This document shows positions 1 through 4,620 of a DNA stretch of 5,211 bases, one piece after another. The stretch is taken from the NCBI GenBank assembly GCA_021162125.1, contig JAGGZG010000131.1, positions 1 to 5,211 of the forward strand, in the 5' to 3' direction. Source of the DNA: Anaerolineae bacterium (lineage in GTDB: Bacteria; Chloroflexota; Anaerolineae; JACIWR01). Each line of letters begins with the position of its first letter. The first letter of the stretch is position 1. The translations under genes were made by a program, and so were the position numbers. Under the pieces are notes generated by a model. The model made no database searches. It was not told the DNA's origin and was given only the letters and a program-made list of their open reading frames with translations.

Positions 1-203
1 CGCCGGCCCAGGGTTAAGTAGGCCAGCGGCACACCATCGGCAAAAAGCAGTGCCAACGAGCTCCAACCCAGGGCGGCCAGCAGCGACCCGGTCGCGGCCC
101 AGGCCACGCCCAGGAACACCGGCACGGCCAGGATCGAGCTGTCGAACAAGACCGAGAGCCAGTAGGCCAGACGGTCTTTGATGACCGACCTCTTTTTGTT
201 CAT
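1..203 (-). CDS. Partial membrane protein, N-terminal 67 residues (function not identified)
   Basis: The gene reads leftward and leaves the window, so only the N-terminus is visible. The start is the ATG at 203-201, with AGGAG at 216-212 placed 8 nt upstream. An overlapping ATG four bases further upstream (207-205) opens a second frame, but its product is rich in R, G and P and does not look like a protein. The chosen frame begins with a basic stretch (MNKKRSVIKDR, about residues 1-11). It continues with hydrophobic segments at about residues 15-37 and 40-64, consistent with an inner-membrane protein whose N-terminus lies in the cytoplasm. A weak resemblance to N-termini of PAP2-type phosphatase-like membrane proteins came to mind, but no catalytic motif falls inside the window, so I do not assign it. 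It lies behind a strong promoter, a palindromic operator and a 14-codon ORF, and is probably co-transcribed with that ORF. Confidence 0.75.
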   Translation of the reverse strand, partial: MNKKRSVIKDRLAYWLSVLFDSSILAVPVFLGVAWAATGSLLAALGWSSLALLFADGVPLAYLTLGR

Positions 204-234
204 GCATCCCTCTCCTTTTGACTGAACAGGACAT

Positions 235-279
235 TTACCTCCGCAACCTTTCCTCTGCCAGTGCCGATTCGTCAGCCAT
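235..279 (-). CDS. 14-codon ORF with strong ribosome binding site (leader peptide or gene remnant)
   Basis: The ORF runs from an ATG at 279-277 to a TAA at 237-235 and encodes MADESALAEERLRR. AGGAG at 292-288 lies 8 nt upstream, the same spacing and nearly the same sequence as the ribosome site of the membrane gene that follows 31 nt later. It is the first ORF behind the promoter at 345-317. The peptide is charged and helix-prone, with no run of one amino acid that would suggest an attenuator. It could be a real micro-ORF, a leader that sets translation of the next gene, or the surviving first codons of a longer gene lost by deletion. The good ribosome site is directly visible; function is unknown. 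Confidence 0.45.
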   Translation of the reverse strand: MADESALAEERLRR

Positions 280-300
280 CGTGTTCTCTCCTTCTAGCAA

Positions 301-317
301 TTAGTTAGACGAACTAA
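301..317. promoter_or_regulatory. Palindromic operator candidate at the start of the minus-strand transcript
   Basis: Perfect inverted repeat TTAGTT (301-306) / AACTAA (312-317) around a 5-bp centre in which G308 and C310 also pair. It begins at the last base of the -10 box and covers the expected transcription start near 310, the classic place for a repressor. The AT-rich 17-bp palindrome of TTAG/CTAA type resembles sites of MarR-family repressors. That family assignment is inference, and no MarR gene is visible in the window. Confidence 0.5.
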
Positions 318-345
318 ATATATAGCACAATGGCACGGCTGTCAA
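317..345 (-). promoter_or_regulatory. Sigma70-type promoter for the leftward micro-ORF and membrane gene
   Basis: On the minus strand a perfect -35 box TTGACA (345-340) is followed by a 17-nt spacer (339-323) and a -10 box TATATT (322-317), one mismatch from consensus. Transcription should begin near 310, inside the palindrome at 301-317, giving a leader of about 30 nt before the micro-ORF ATG. The match is strong enough that tight repression by the operator would be needed to silence it. Confidence 0.75.
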
Positions 346-359
346 ATCACGAAGCGTTT

Positions 360-388
360 TTGAGCTTTCGGGTGATGTGGTGTATAAT
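360..388 (+). promoter_or_regulatory. Sigma70-type promoter reading toward the Crp/Fnr gene
   Basis: TTGAGC (360-365) is followed by a 17-nt spacer (366-382) and a perfect TATAAT (383-388). The transcript would start near 395 and carry an approximately 235-nt leader, including the oxidoreductase fragment, before the Crp/Fnr ATG at 630. It stands back to back with the minus-strand promoter, with only 14 bp between the two -35 boxes, so one bound regulator could affect both. Confidence 0.65.
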
Positions 389-398
389 GTAAACAGGA

Positions 399-416
399 TT
401 GTCGTAATTGCGACGA
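399..416. promoter_or_regulatory. Inverted repeat just downstream of the plus-strand promoter
   Basis: TTGTCG (399-404), TAATTG (405-410), CGACGA (411-416): five of six positions of the arms pair. The layout, two roughly 5-bp half-sites separated by 6 bp, is the geometry of Crp/Fnr-family sites. It lies at about +5 to +22 of the predicted transcript, where binding would repress. The half-site differs from the CRP consensus TGTGA, so autoregulation by the downstream Crp/Fnr protein is only a hypothesis. It could equally act as a small RNA hairpin. Confidence 0.3.
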
Positions 417-605
417 GTAGGCCCTATTCCGAGAGATAACATTGTACGAGCGGTTGAGGCGAGAGGCAGAAGCAGCGGGCTACTGGCCTATCGCTACAAC
501 GATGCCCCTCTATCCCCCGAACATGGCTATCCCCTGCGTCTGGTGGTGCCCAAATGGTACTTCTGGAAGAGTGTCGAATGTGAACGCAGAAAAGAAGTGC
601 ATTGA
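408..605 (+). pseudogene. Decayed fragment of a sulfite-oxidase-family molybdopterin oxidoreductase
   Basis: One frame contains an unmistakable piece of a COG2041-type (YuiH/YedY/SorA-like) oxidoreductase: LLAYRYN, then PEHGYPLRLVVP and WYFWKSV, at about 480-575. In intact relatives this segment lies in the second half of the molybdopterin-binding domain and is followed by a K-W-x-R-G-I-E-like stretch. Here that position reads E-C-E-R-R-K-E, with the R and E still in register, and then a stop at 603-605. A TAA at 405-407 closes the frame upstream. The only possible start (TTG 408) has no ribosome site. The molybdopterin-ligand cysteine region and all N-terminal sequence are missing. About 33 of roughly 200 residues survive, so this is a remnant, not a working enzyme. 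It now forms part of the probable 5' leader of the Crp/Fnr gene. Confidence 0.8.
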
Positions 606-629
606 GGAAATTCCAGTGGTGAGTCGCTG

Positions 630-1295
630 ATGACTATCACGGTGCAGACCCTGTCCCAGTGGCCATTCTTCTCCGGGCTCGACGACGATGCTTTGCGGGA
701 AATTGTGCCCTACGTCCACGAGCGCACTTTCTCACTTGGCCAAATGATTGTATCGGAGGGCGATCCCTGCCAGGCAGTGTACTTCGTCGCCCAGGGCGTG
801 GTGCGGATTCGCCGGCTGTCGCTCGAAGGACGCGAGCACGTGATGGCTTATCTCGGGCCTGGTGAGTCCTTTAACCTCGTCCCGGCGCTGGATGGTGGAT
901 CCAATCCGGCCACCGTGAACGCCTTAACCGATACAAGGCTCTACAGCATCCACTGCCAGTACTTCCGGCGGATCATGCGCGACCACCCCGAAGTGGCGCT
1001 GGCCGTCCTGGAACGCCTGGCAGCTAAAGTGCGCCACCTGAGCGACATGGTGGAGGACCTGGCCCTGCACTCAGTGCGCACCCGTCTGGCGCGTTTCCTG
1101 TTGGCCCACGCCGAGGGCACACTATCACCCAAACACTGGACGCAGCAAGAGATTGCCGCGCACATCGGCACCGTGCGGGAGATGGTGGGGCGCACGCTGC
1201 GCGCTTTTGCTGACGAAGGTCTGGTCCGCCGCGAGCGAGGGCGGATTGTCGTGGTAGATCGAGAGGGGCTGGAGCGTGAGGCCACAGGTGCGTAG
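630..1295 (+). CDS. Crp/Fnr-family transcriptional regulator
   Basis: A 221-residue protein of usual length for the family. Residues about 9-105 form the cyclic-nucleotide-binding-like beta barrel (V41-S-E-G-D-P, then G78-E79 and D88-G-G ahead of N92-P-A-T). About 112-147 form the dimerisation helix, and 168-210 a winged helix-turn-helix (TQQEIAAHIGTVREMVGRTL). The recognition helix carries R183-E184 and G187-R188, matching the RETVGR pattern of CRP. The ligand pocket lacks the Arg-Ser pair with which CRP grips the cAMP phosphate (here P93-A94), so cAMP is unlikely. It also lacks the N-terminal cysteine cluster of FNR, having only C47 and C109, so no Fe-S sensor is evident. The signal is unknown. 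The ATG at 630 is preceded by GGTGA (618-622), which matches the anti-Shine-Dalgarno at 7-nt spacing, and an in-frame stop at 603 excludes longer forms. It converges with the CDF gene, 12 bp between stops. Confidence 0.93.
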   Translation: MTITVQTLSQWPFFSGLDDDALREIVPYVHERTFSLGQMIVSEGDPCQAVYFVAQGVVRIRRLSLEGREHVMAYLGPGESFNLVPALDGGSNPATVNALTDTRLYSIHCQYFRRIMRDHPEVALAVLERLAAKVRHLSDMVEDLALHSVRTRLARFLLAHAEGTLSPKHWTQQEIAAHIGTVREMVGRTLRAFADEGLVRRERGRIVVVDREGLEREATGA

Positions 1296-1297
1296 GC

Positions 1298-1323
1298 AAA
1301 AGGGGCGCTATTCGCCATCGCCC
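1298..1323 (-). terminator. Weak candidate terminator at the end of the CDF gene
   Basis: On the minus strand a GGGCG...CGCCC stem (1323-1303; an inner GGCG/CGCC pairing is an alternative) is followed by CTTTT (1302-1298). It overlaps the last codons and stop of the CDF gene and abuts the Crp/Fnr stop codon. The stem is only 5 bp, so confidence is low. No other terminator fits between the two convergent genes. Confidence 0.25.
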
Positions 1324-2234
1324 AATGTGGCCACGGCGGGATGTGAGGTGTCGGCCGGGTGATAGTGGACGTAAGCCCGGCGCAGGAACTTAACGTGTTT
1401 GTACAGGGTACGCTCCACTTGAGAGGCGATCTCGTCACCGGCAGCCACGCTCAACGAGCCATCAACGCCAATGGTGACGTTGACGACCAGAAATGGTCCA
1501 AAGCGGTGAGCGTGGATCTCCTCAACCTGTTTCACTTCTGGAATGGCGCTGAGCAATTCTGTGATCTGCCGAGCCAGCGACTGGCCAGGTACGGTGTCCA
1601 TCAAGTCCGCAGAGGATTCGCGCAATATCTCGATGCCCGTGCGCAGAATCACCAGCGCGACCAGCGCCCCGGCCAGAGGGTCTACCCACGGATAGCCCAT
1701 CCGGCCTAGAAAGATGCCGATGACAGCCGCCGAGGCGGAGAACACGTCATTACGGTGATCGTAGGCCAGCGCCAGCACTGCCGCGTTCCTCGTCTGTTGA
1801 CCGATCCGCTGGGTGAGGATGGTCAGCACCAGTTTGAGGATCACGGTGAACACTGCTACCCACAAAGCGCCAACCATGGCTCCGCTGAAATCGCTCTGCC
1901 CAGCCAGCAGGTTATACACGTTATTGACCGCGTTCCAGAAAATGGCGGTGGCCGTGGCGATGACAAACGAGCCCACCACCAGAGCCCCAATGCTCTCCAG
2001 TTGGCTGTGACCGTAGGGATGCTCGTGATCGGGCGGCTTACGGGCCAGCCGCATGAACACGCTGACCACGATGTAGTAAGCCACATCGGATGTAGAATTG
2101 ATACCGTCGGCGAGCAGGGCGGGGCTGTGGCCCCAAATGCCAATGGTGGTTTTTAGTACAGCTAGCAAGATGTTGGCCGCCAACCCCAGGCTGACGGCCA
2201 AGGCACATTTGCGTTCTCTTTGTTCAGAGCCCAT
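1308..2234 (-). CDS. Cation diffusion facilitator (CDF) metal exporter, probably Mn2+/Fe2+ type
   Basis: A 308-residue inner-membrane transporter of typical CDF (COG0053) length that exports divalent metal in exchange for protons. Six membrane helices fall at about residues 10-33, 37-62, 82-104, 119-141, 152-177 and 182-203. A cytoplasmic C-terminal domain (about 208-292) contains HAHRFGP (241-247) and ends in HYHP. The transport site is N46xxxD50 in helix 2 (ADGINSTSD) and D159xxxD163 in helix 5 (DHRND). Zinc members have a His in helix 5. An Asn/Asp plus Asp/Asp quartet is the pattern described for manganese CDFs such as MntE, so Mn2+ (or Fe2+) is the inferred substrate. The loop after helix 2 has the family's HPYGH (72-76). 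The ATG at 2234 is preferred over an in-frame TTG at 2246 because the ribosome site GAGGGAG (2244-2238) overlaps that TTG and lies just before the ATG. It has its own promoter. Confidence 0.93.
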   Translation of the reverse strand: MGSEQRERKCALAVSLGLAANILLAVLKTTIGIWGHSPALLADGINSTSDVAYYIVVSVFMRLARKPPDHEHPYGHSQLESIGALVVGSFVIATATAIFWNAVNNVYNLLAGQSDFSGAMVGALWVAVFTVILKLVLTILTQRIGQQTRNAAVLALAYDHRNDVFSASAAVIGIFLGRMGYPWVDPLAGALVALVILRTGIEILRESSADLMDTVPGQSLARQITELLSAIPEVKQVEEIHAHRFGPFLVVNVTIGVDGSLSVAAGDEIASQVERTLYKHVKFLRRAYVHYHPADTSHPAVATLGDGE

Positions 2235-2267
2235 CGTCTCCCTCAAAACCTAAAACTGTCCGCTGCC

Positions 2268-2296
2268 ATTCTACCCTATTCTCGATTCAGGCGCAA
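2268..2296 (-). promoter_or_regulatory. Promoter of the CDF exporter gene
   Basis: On the minus strand TTGCGC (2296-2291) is followed by a 17-nt spacer (2290-2274) and TAGAAT (2273-2268), one mismatch from the -10 consensus. Transcription would start near 2261, leaving an mRNA leader of about 27 nt with the GAGGGAG ribosome site. I see no clear palindrome for a metal-responsive repressor and no room for a long Mn2+ riboswitch, so any metal control would have to act elsewhere. Confidence 0.6.
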
Positions 2297-2313
2297 CCCC
2301 AGCTTCAGAATGA

Positions 2314-2346
2314 AACCTCCCGCAGTTTCCAATCCTGCGGGAGGTT
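2314..2346 (-). terminator. Strong hairpin between topA and the CDF promoter, candidate terminator
   Basis: A perfect 12-bp inverted repeat, AACCTCCCGCAG (2314-2325) and CTGCGGGAGGTT (2335-2346), encloses a 9-nt loop. Read on the minus strand, the direction of topA transcription, the stem ends in GGTT and continues TCATTCT, a broken U-run. It therefore probably ends the topA transcript just before the CDF promoter. On the plus strand no T-run follows. It could also be one copy of a dispersed intergenic palindrome. Confidence 0.6.
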
Positions 2347-2469
2347 AACACCCTCCTGAACGGTGCTCCGAAGAAACAACTTCCCCTTTTGAGAATATCG
2401 TCCCCCATGATTCTGCGGTATGCCTCGTCGTGAGCGCGTCGAAGGAGGGCCAGGGGGTGGGGAGAGGGC
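2347..2469. other. Non-coding 3' flank of topA with low-complexity, repeat-like sequence
   Basis: No credible ORF or RNA gene. On the minus strand the stretch right after the topA stop is a C-rich run (GCCCTCTCCCCACCCCCTGG at 2468-2449). This is followed by CTTCGACGCGCTCACGACG (2443-2425), which resembles degenerate dispersed CTTCGAC..GCTCA intergenic repeats common in GC-rich bacterial genomes. A CCCTCCT/AGGAGGG pair (2351-2357 and 2443-2449) brackets most of it. The repeat identity is a recognition guess. Confidence 0.3.
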
Positions 2470-4494
2470 CTACAGCTCGCGCGATGCCTCCCGATCCACG
2501 TATTTGCACGCCGGATAGTTGCTGCACCCTACAAACGGCCCGCGTTTACTCCGTTTGATCACCAGGTCGCCGCCGCACTGCGGACACTGACGGCCCGTCT
2601 TCTGCGGGGCCTGGCGCTGGACGTAGCGGCACTTCGGGAAGTTGGCACAGCCGACGAAGGGCCCATAGCGCCCCTGCCGCCGGACCAGGTCGCCGCCGCA
2701 TTGAGGGCACTTCTCGCCGGTCGGCTGCGGCGGCTCGCGCTGAACCTCAACGCGGGGCATTTCCGCCTGGGCACGCTGTAACTGCGGTTCGAAGGCCGCC
2801 CAGAAAGCGTTCAACACGGCCAGTCGCGTTCGTTTGCCGTTGGCGATGTCGTCGAGTTCGTCCTCCATGCGCGCGGTGAACCCGTAGTCGAACAGGTCCG
2901 GGAAAAAGGCGACCAACAGGTCCAGCACCGCACACCCCAGGTCAGTGGGCACCAGATACCGCTTTTGCCGCTCGACGTAGTGTCTCTTTTTAATGGTGCG
3001 CACGATACCGGCGTAGGTAGACGGTCGCCCGATGCCCCGTTTCTCCAGGGCCTTGATCAGGCTGGCCTCGGTGTAACGCGGCGGGGGCTTGGTCCAGTGC
3101 TGCTTCGGGATCAGTTCCAGCAGGTCCAGCGGCTCACCTGCCTTGAGGGGCGGAAGCTCCCCTTCTTCCTCGCCCTTCTTCCCCTCGTCATCTGTCTCCT
3201 CGTATACTTTCAGGAAACCGTCGAACAGGCACACCCGTCCCCGCGCGCGAAACAGGTACGGCAACCGTCCATCCCGCGCAGTGACGATGAGCGCGGTGGT
3301 CACGTCGTAGACGGCGGGGGCCATCTGGCTGGCCACGAATCGCCGCCAGATGAGTTCGTACAGCGCGGCTTGCTTCTCGTCCAGGTACGGGCGCACGGCG
3401 CGGGGTGTGCGGTTAACGTCCGTGGGCCGGATGGCCTCGTGGGCCTCCTGGGCGGACTTGACTTTGGTCTTGTACTGCGGCGGGCGCGGCGGCAGGTAAT
3501 CCTCGCCCCAGATGCGGGCAATCAGCTCACGGGCTGCCGCCTGCGCCTCCGGCGCGATGTGGGTAGAATCGGTGCGCATGTACGTGATCAGCCCCACCGG
3601 GCTGCCCTCGCCGACGTCCACTCCCTCGTAGAGTTGCTGGGCCAGGCGCATCGTTTGTGCCGGGGAGGAATTCAGCCGGCGCGAGGCGGCCTGTTGCATA
3701 GTGCTGGTGGTGAACGGCGGATGGGGCCGGCGCTCCTGGCGCTTGGTCTCCACTTTCTCCACGCTGTAGTCCGCGCCCTCCAGCGCCTGGATGATGGCCT
3801 CGGCATCGCCCCGATTCTTGAGATCGGGTTTTTCTTTGCCGATGCGCCACAGCTCGGCCAGGAAAGGCAGCGGATCGGTCACGCGCTGCTGCAGGCGGGC
3901 GTGCAGCGACCAATATTCAACCGGGACGAAGGCGGCGATCTCCCGCTCCCGCTCGACCACCAGGCGTAGTGCTGCCGTCTGCACCCGCCCCGCCGACAGG
4001 CCCTTGCCGCTGACCCGTTTCCACAGCAGCGGGCTGACCTTGTAGCCTACCAGACGGTCCAGGATGCGACGGGCCTGCTGCGCCTCCACCAGAGCCATGT
4101 TCAGCGCACCCTTTTCCTGGAAGGCCGCGCGGACGGCCGCCGGAGTGATCTGGTGGAAAGTGACGCGGTGCACAGGGGTACCCGCCGCCGGGCGCATCAC
4201 CTGCAACACGTGCCAGGCAATGGCCTCACCCTCGCGGTCGGGGTCAGTGGCCAGGTAGATGGCGCCGGCTTCCCGGGCAGCCTGGCGCAGACGTTTGATC
4301 GCGTCGCGCTTCTTGGGTGCGGTGACGTAATGCGGCGCGAAGTCATGCTCGATGTCCACGCCCAGGTCCTTGCGCGGCAGGTCGCGCACGTGACCCATCG
4401 AGGCCAGCACACGATACTCGCTGCCCAGCAATGGCTGAATAGTTCGCGCCTTGGTCGGCGATTCGACGATGACCAGGGACTTGTCTTTACTCAT
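2470..4494 (-). CDS. topA: DNA topoisomerase I (type IA), two zinc ribbons
   Basis: A complete 674-residue enzyme that relaxes negative supercoils by single-strand passage through a 5'-phosphotyrosine intermediate. The Toprim domain spans about 6-103, with catalytic E11 and K15 (VESPTKA) and the metal-binding D84-P-D-R-E-G-E90. The type IA core follows, with SAGRVQ (167-172) and the active-site segment ITYMRTDS, nucleophile Y305 and partner R307. GIGRPSTYA (487-495) closes the core. An acidic loop lies at 432-446. The C-terminus carries two CPxCGGxL zinc ribbons with Cys at 596/599/616/622 and 637/640/657/663; E. coli TopA has a longer tail and about 865 residues. The ATG at 4494 is chosen because homology starts right after it and a -10 box sits immediately upstream. 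The in-frame GTG at 4509 would precede that box. It follows a DUF89 gene on the same strand, separated by a hairpin. Confidence 0.98.
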   Translation of the reverse strand: MSKDKSLVIVESPTKARTIQPLLGSEYRVLASMGHVRDLPRKDLGVDIEHDFAPHYVTAPKKRDAIKRLRQAAREAGAIYLATDPDREGEAIAWHVLQVMRPAAGTPVHRVTFHQITPAAVRAAFQEKGALNMALVEAQQARRILDRLVGYKVSPLLWKRVSGKGLSAGRVQTAALRLVVEREREIAAFVPVEYWSLHARLQQRVTDPLPFLAELWRIGKEKPDLKNRGDAEAIIQALEGADYSVEKVETKRQERRPHPPFTTSTMQQAASRRLNSSPAQTMRLAQQLYEGVDVGEGSPVGLITYMRTDSTHIAPEAQAAARELIARIWGEDYLPPRPPQYKTKVKSAQEAHEAIRPTDVNRTPRAVRPYLDEKQAALYELIWRRFVASQMAPAVYDVTTALIVTARDGRLPYLFRARGRVCLFDGFLKVYEETDDEGKKGEEEGELPPLKAGEPLDLLELIPKQHWTKPPPRYTEASLIKALEKRGIGRPSTYAGIVRTIKKRHYVERQKRYLVPTDLGCAVLDLLVAFFPDLFDYGFTARMEDELDDIANGKRTRLAVLNAFWAAFEPQLQRAQAEMPRVEVQREPPQPTGEKCPQCGGDLVRRQGRYGPFVGCANFPKCRYVQRQAPQKTGRQCPQCGGDLVIKRSKRGPFVGCSNYPACKYVDREASREL
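2497..2710 (-). repeat. Tandem duplication encoding the two TopA zinc ribbons
   Basis: Two in-frame units encode CPQCGGDLV, then RGPFVGC or YGPFVGC, then NYPAC or NFPKC, 41 residues (123 bp) apart. The nucleotide sequence is largely conserved between units, for example ACCAGGTCGCCGCCGCA on the plus strand in both (2560s-2570s and 2680s-2700). The repeat reflects duplication of the DNA-binding zinc ribbon, which is usual in this family. Confidence 0.7.
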
Positions 4495-4500
4495 CGTGTT

Positions 4501-4506
4501 TTTATA
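4501..4506 (-). promoter_or_regulatory. -10 box of topA, positioned for a leaderless transcript
   Basis: TATAAA (4506-4501) lies 6 nt before the ATG at 4494, so the normal start of transcription would be the A of the start codon itself. No Shine-Dalgarno is found upstream (the bases before the ATG are AACACG), which agrees with a leaderless mRNA. The -35 region at 17-nt spacing is TGTTTT, a poor match. The box is part of a small palindrome GTGT-ATAAAA-ACAC. Confidence 0.5.
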
Positions 4507-4530
4507 CACTCAGCGGCTCAGTGAAAACAG

Positions 4531-4579
4531 GCGTGTTGCGTGTTGCGTGATGGGACGGAACACGCAACACGCAATACGT
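4531..4579. repeat. Long hairpin of TTGCGTG heptamer repeats between DUF89 and topA
   Basis: TTGCGTGTTGCGTG (4536-4549) is repeated in inverted form as CACGCAACACGCAA (4561-4574) around an 11-nt loop, a perfect 14-bp stem. Allowing two G-U pairs it extends to 4531/4579. Each arm is itself a tandem of a 7-bp unit. Read along the minus strand it lies just after the DUF89 stop and is followed by CCTGTTTTC, so it may end that transcript and insulate topA. The repeat structure also suits a dispersed intergenic element. Confidence 0.65.
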
Positions 4580-4620
4580 ATTTGTATCAACCCCGTCACC
4601 CCCAGACCACAACCCGTCGC

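Noticed and set aside
301..420. FNR- or CRP-consensus site in the divergent region
   Set aside because: No TTGAT-N4-ATCAA or TGTGA-N6-TCACA match was found; the TCAAA/TTTGA pair at 342-363 is simply formed by the two opposed -35 boxes.
442..630. Second open frame overlapping the oxidoreductase fragment
   Set aside because: It starts at a TTG with no ribosome site and shows no family motif; the homologous residues are all in the other frame.
941..1438. 165-codon frame on the minus strand across the Crp/Fnr gene
   Set aside because: Rich in S, R, T and P with no domain; it overlaps both the Crp/Fnr and CDF genes, whose reading frames are firmly supported.
2351..2449. CCCTCCT/AGGAGGG inverted pair as ends of a small mobile element
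   Set aside because: Seven base pairs about 85 bp apart in a G/C-run-rich stretch is easily chance, and no target-site duplication is visible.
2965..3969. Long 334-codon open frame on the plus strand opposite topA
   Set aside because: It lies entirely antisense to conserved topA codons, has no ribosome site or recognisable domain, and its composition is what GC-rich third positions produce on the opposite strand.
4495..4509. GTG at 4509 as an earlier topA start
   Set aside because: It adds only five residues outside the conserved region, has no ribosome site, and would place the apparent -10 box inside the coding sequence.
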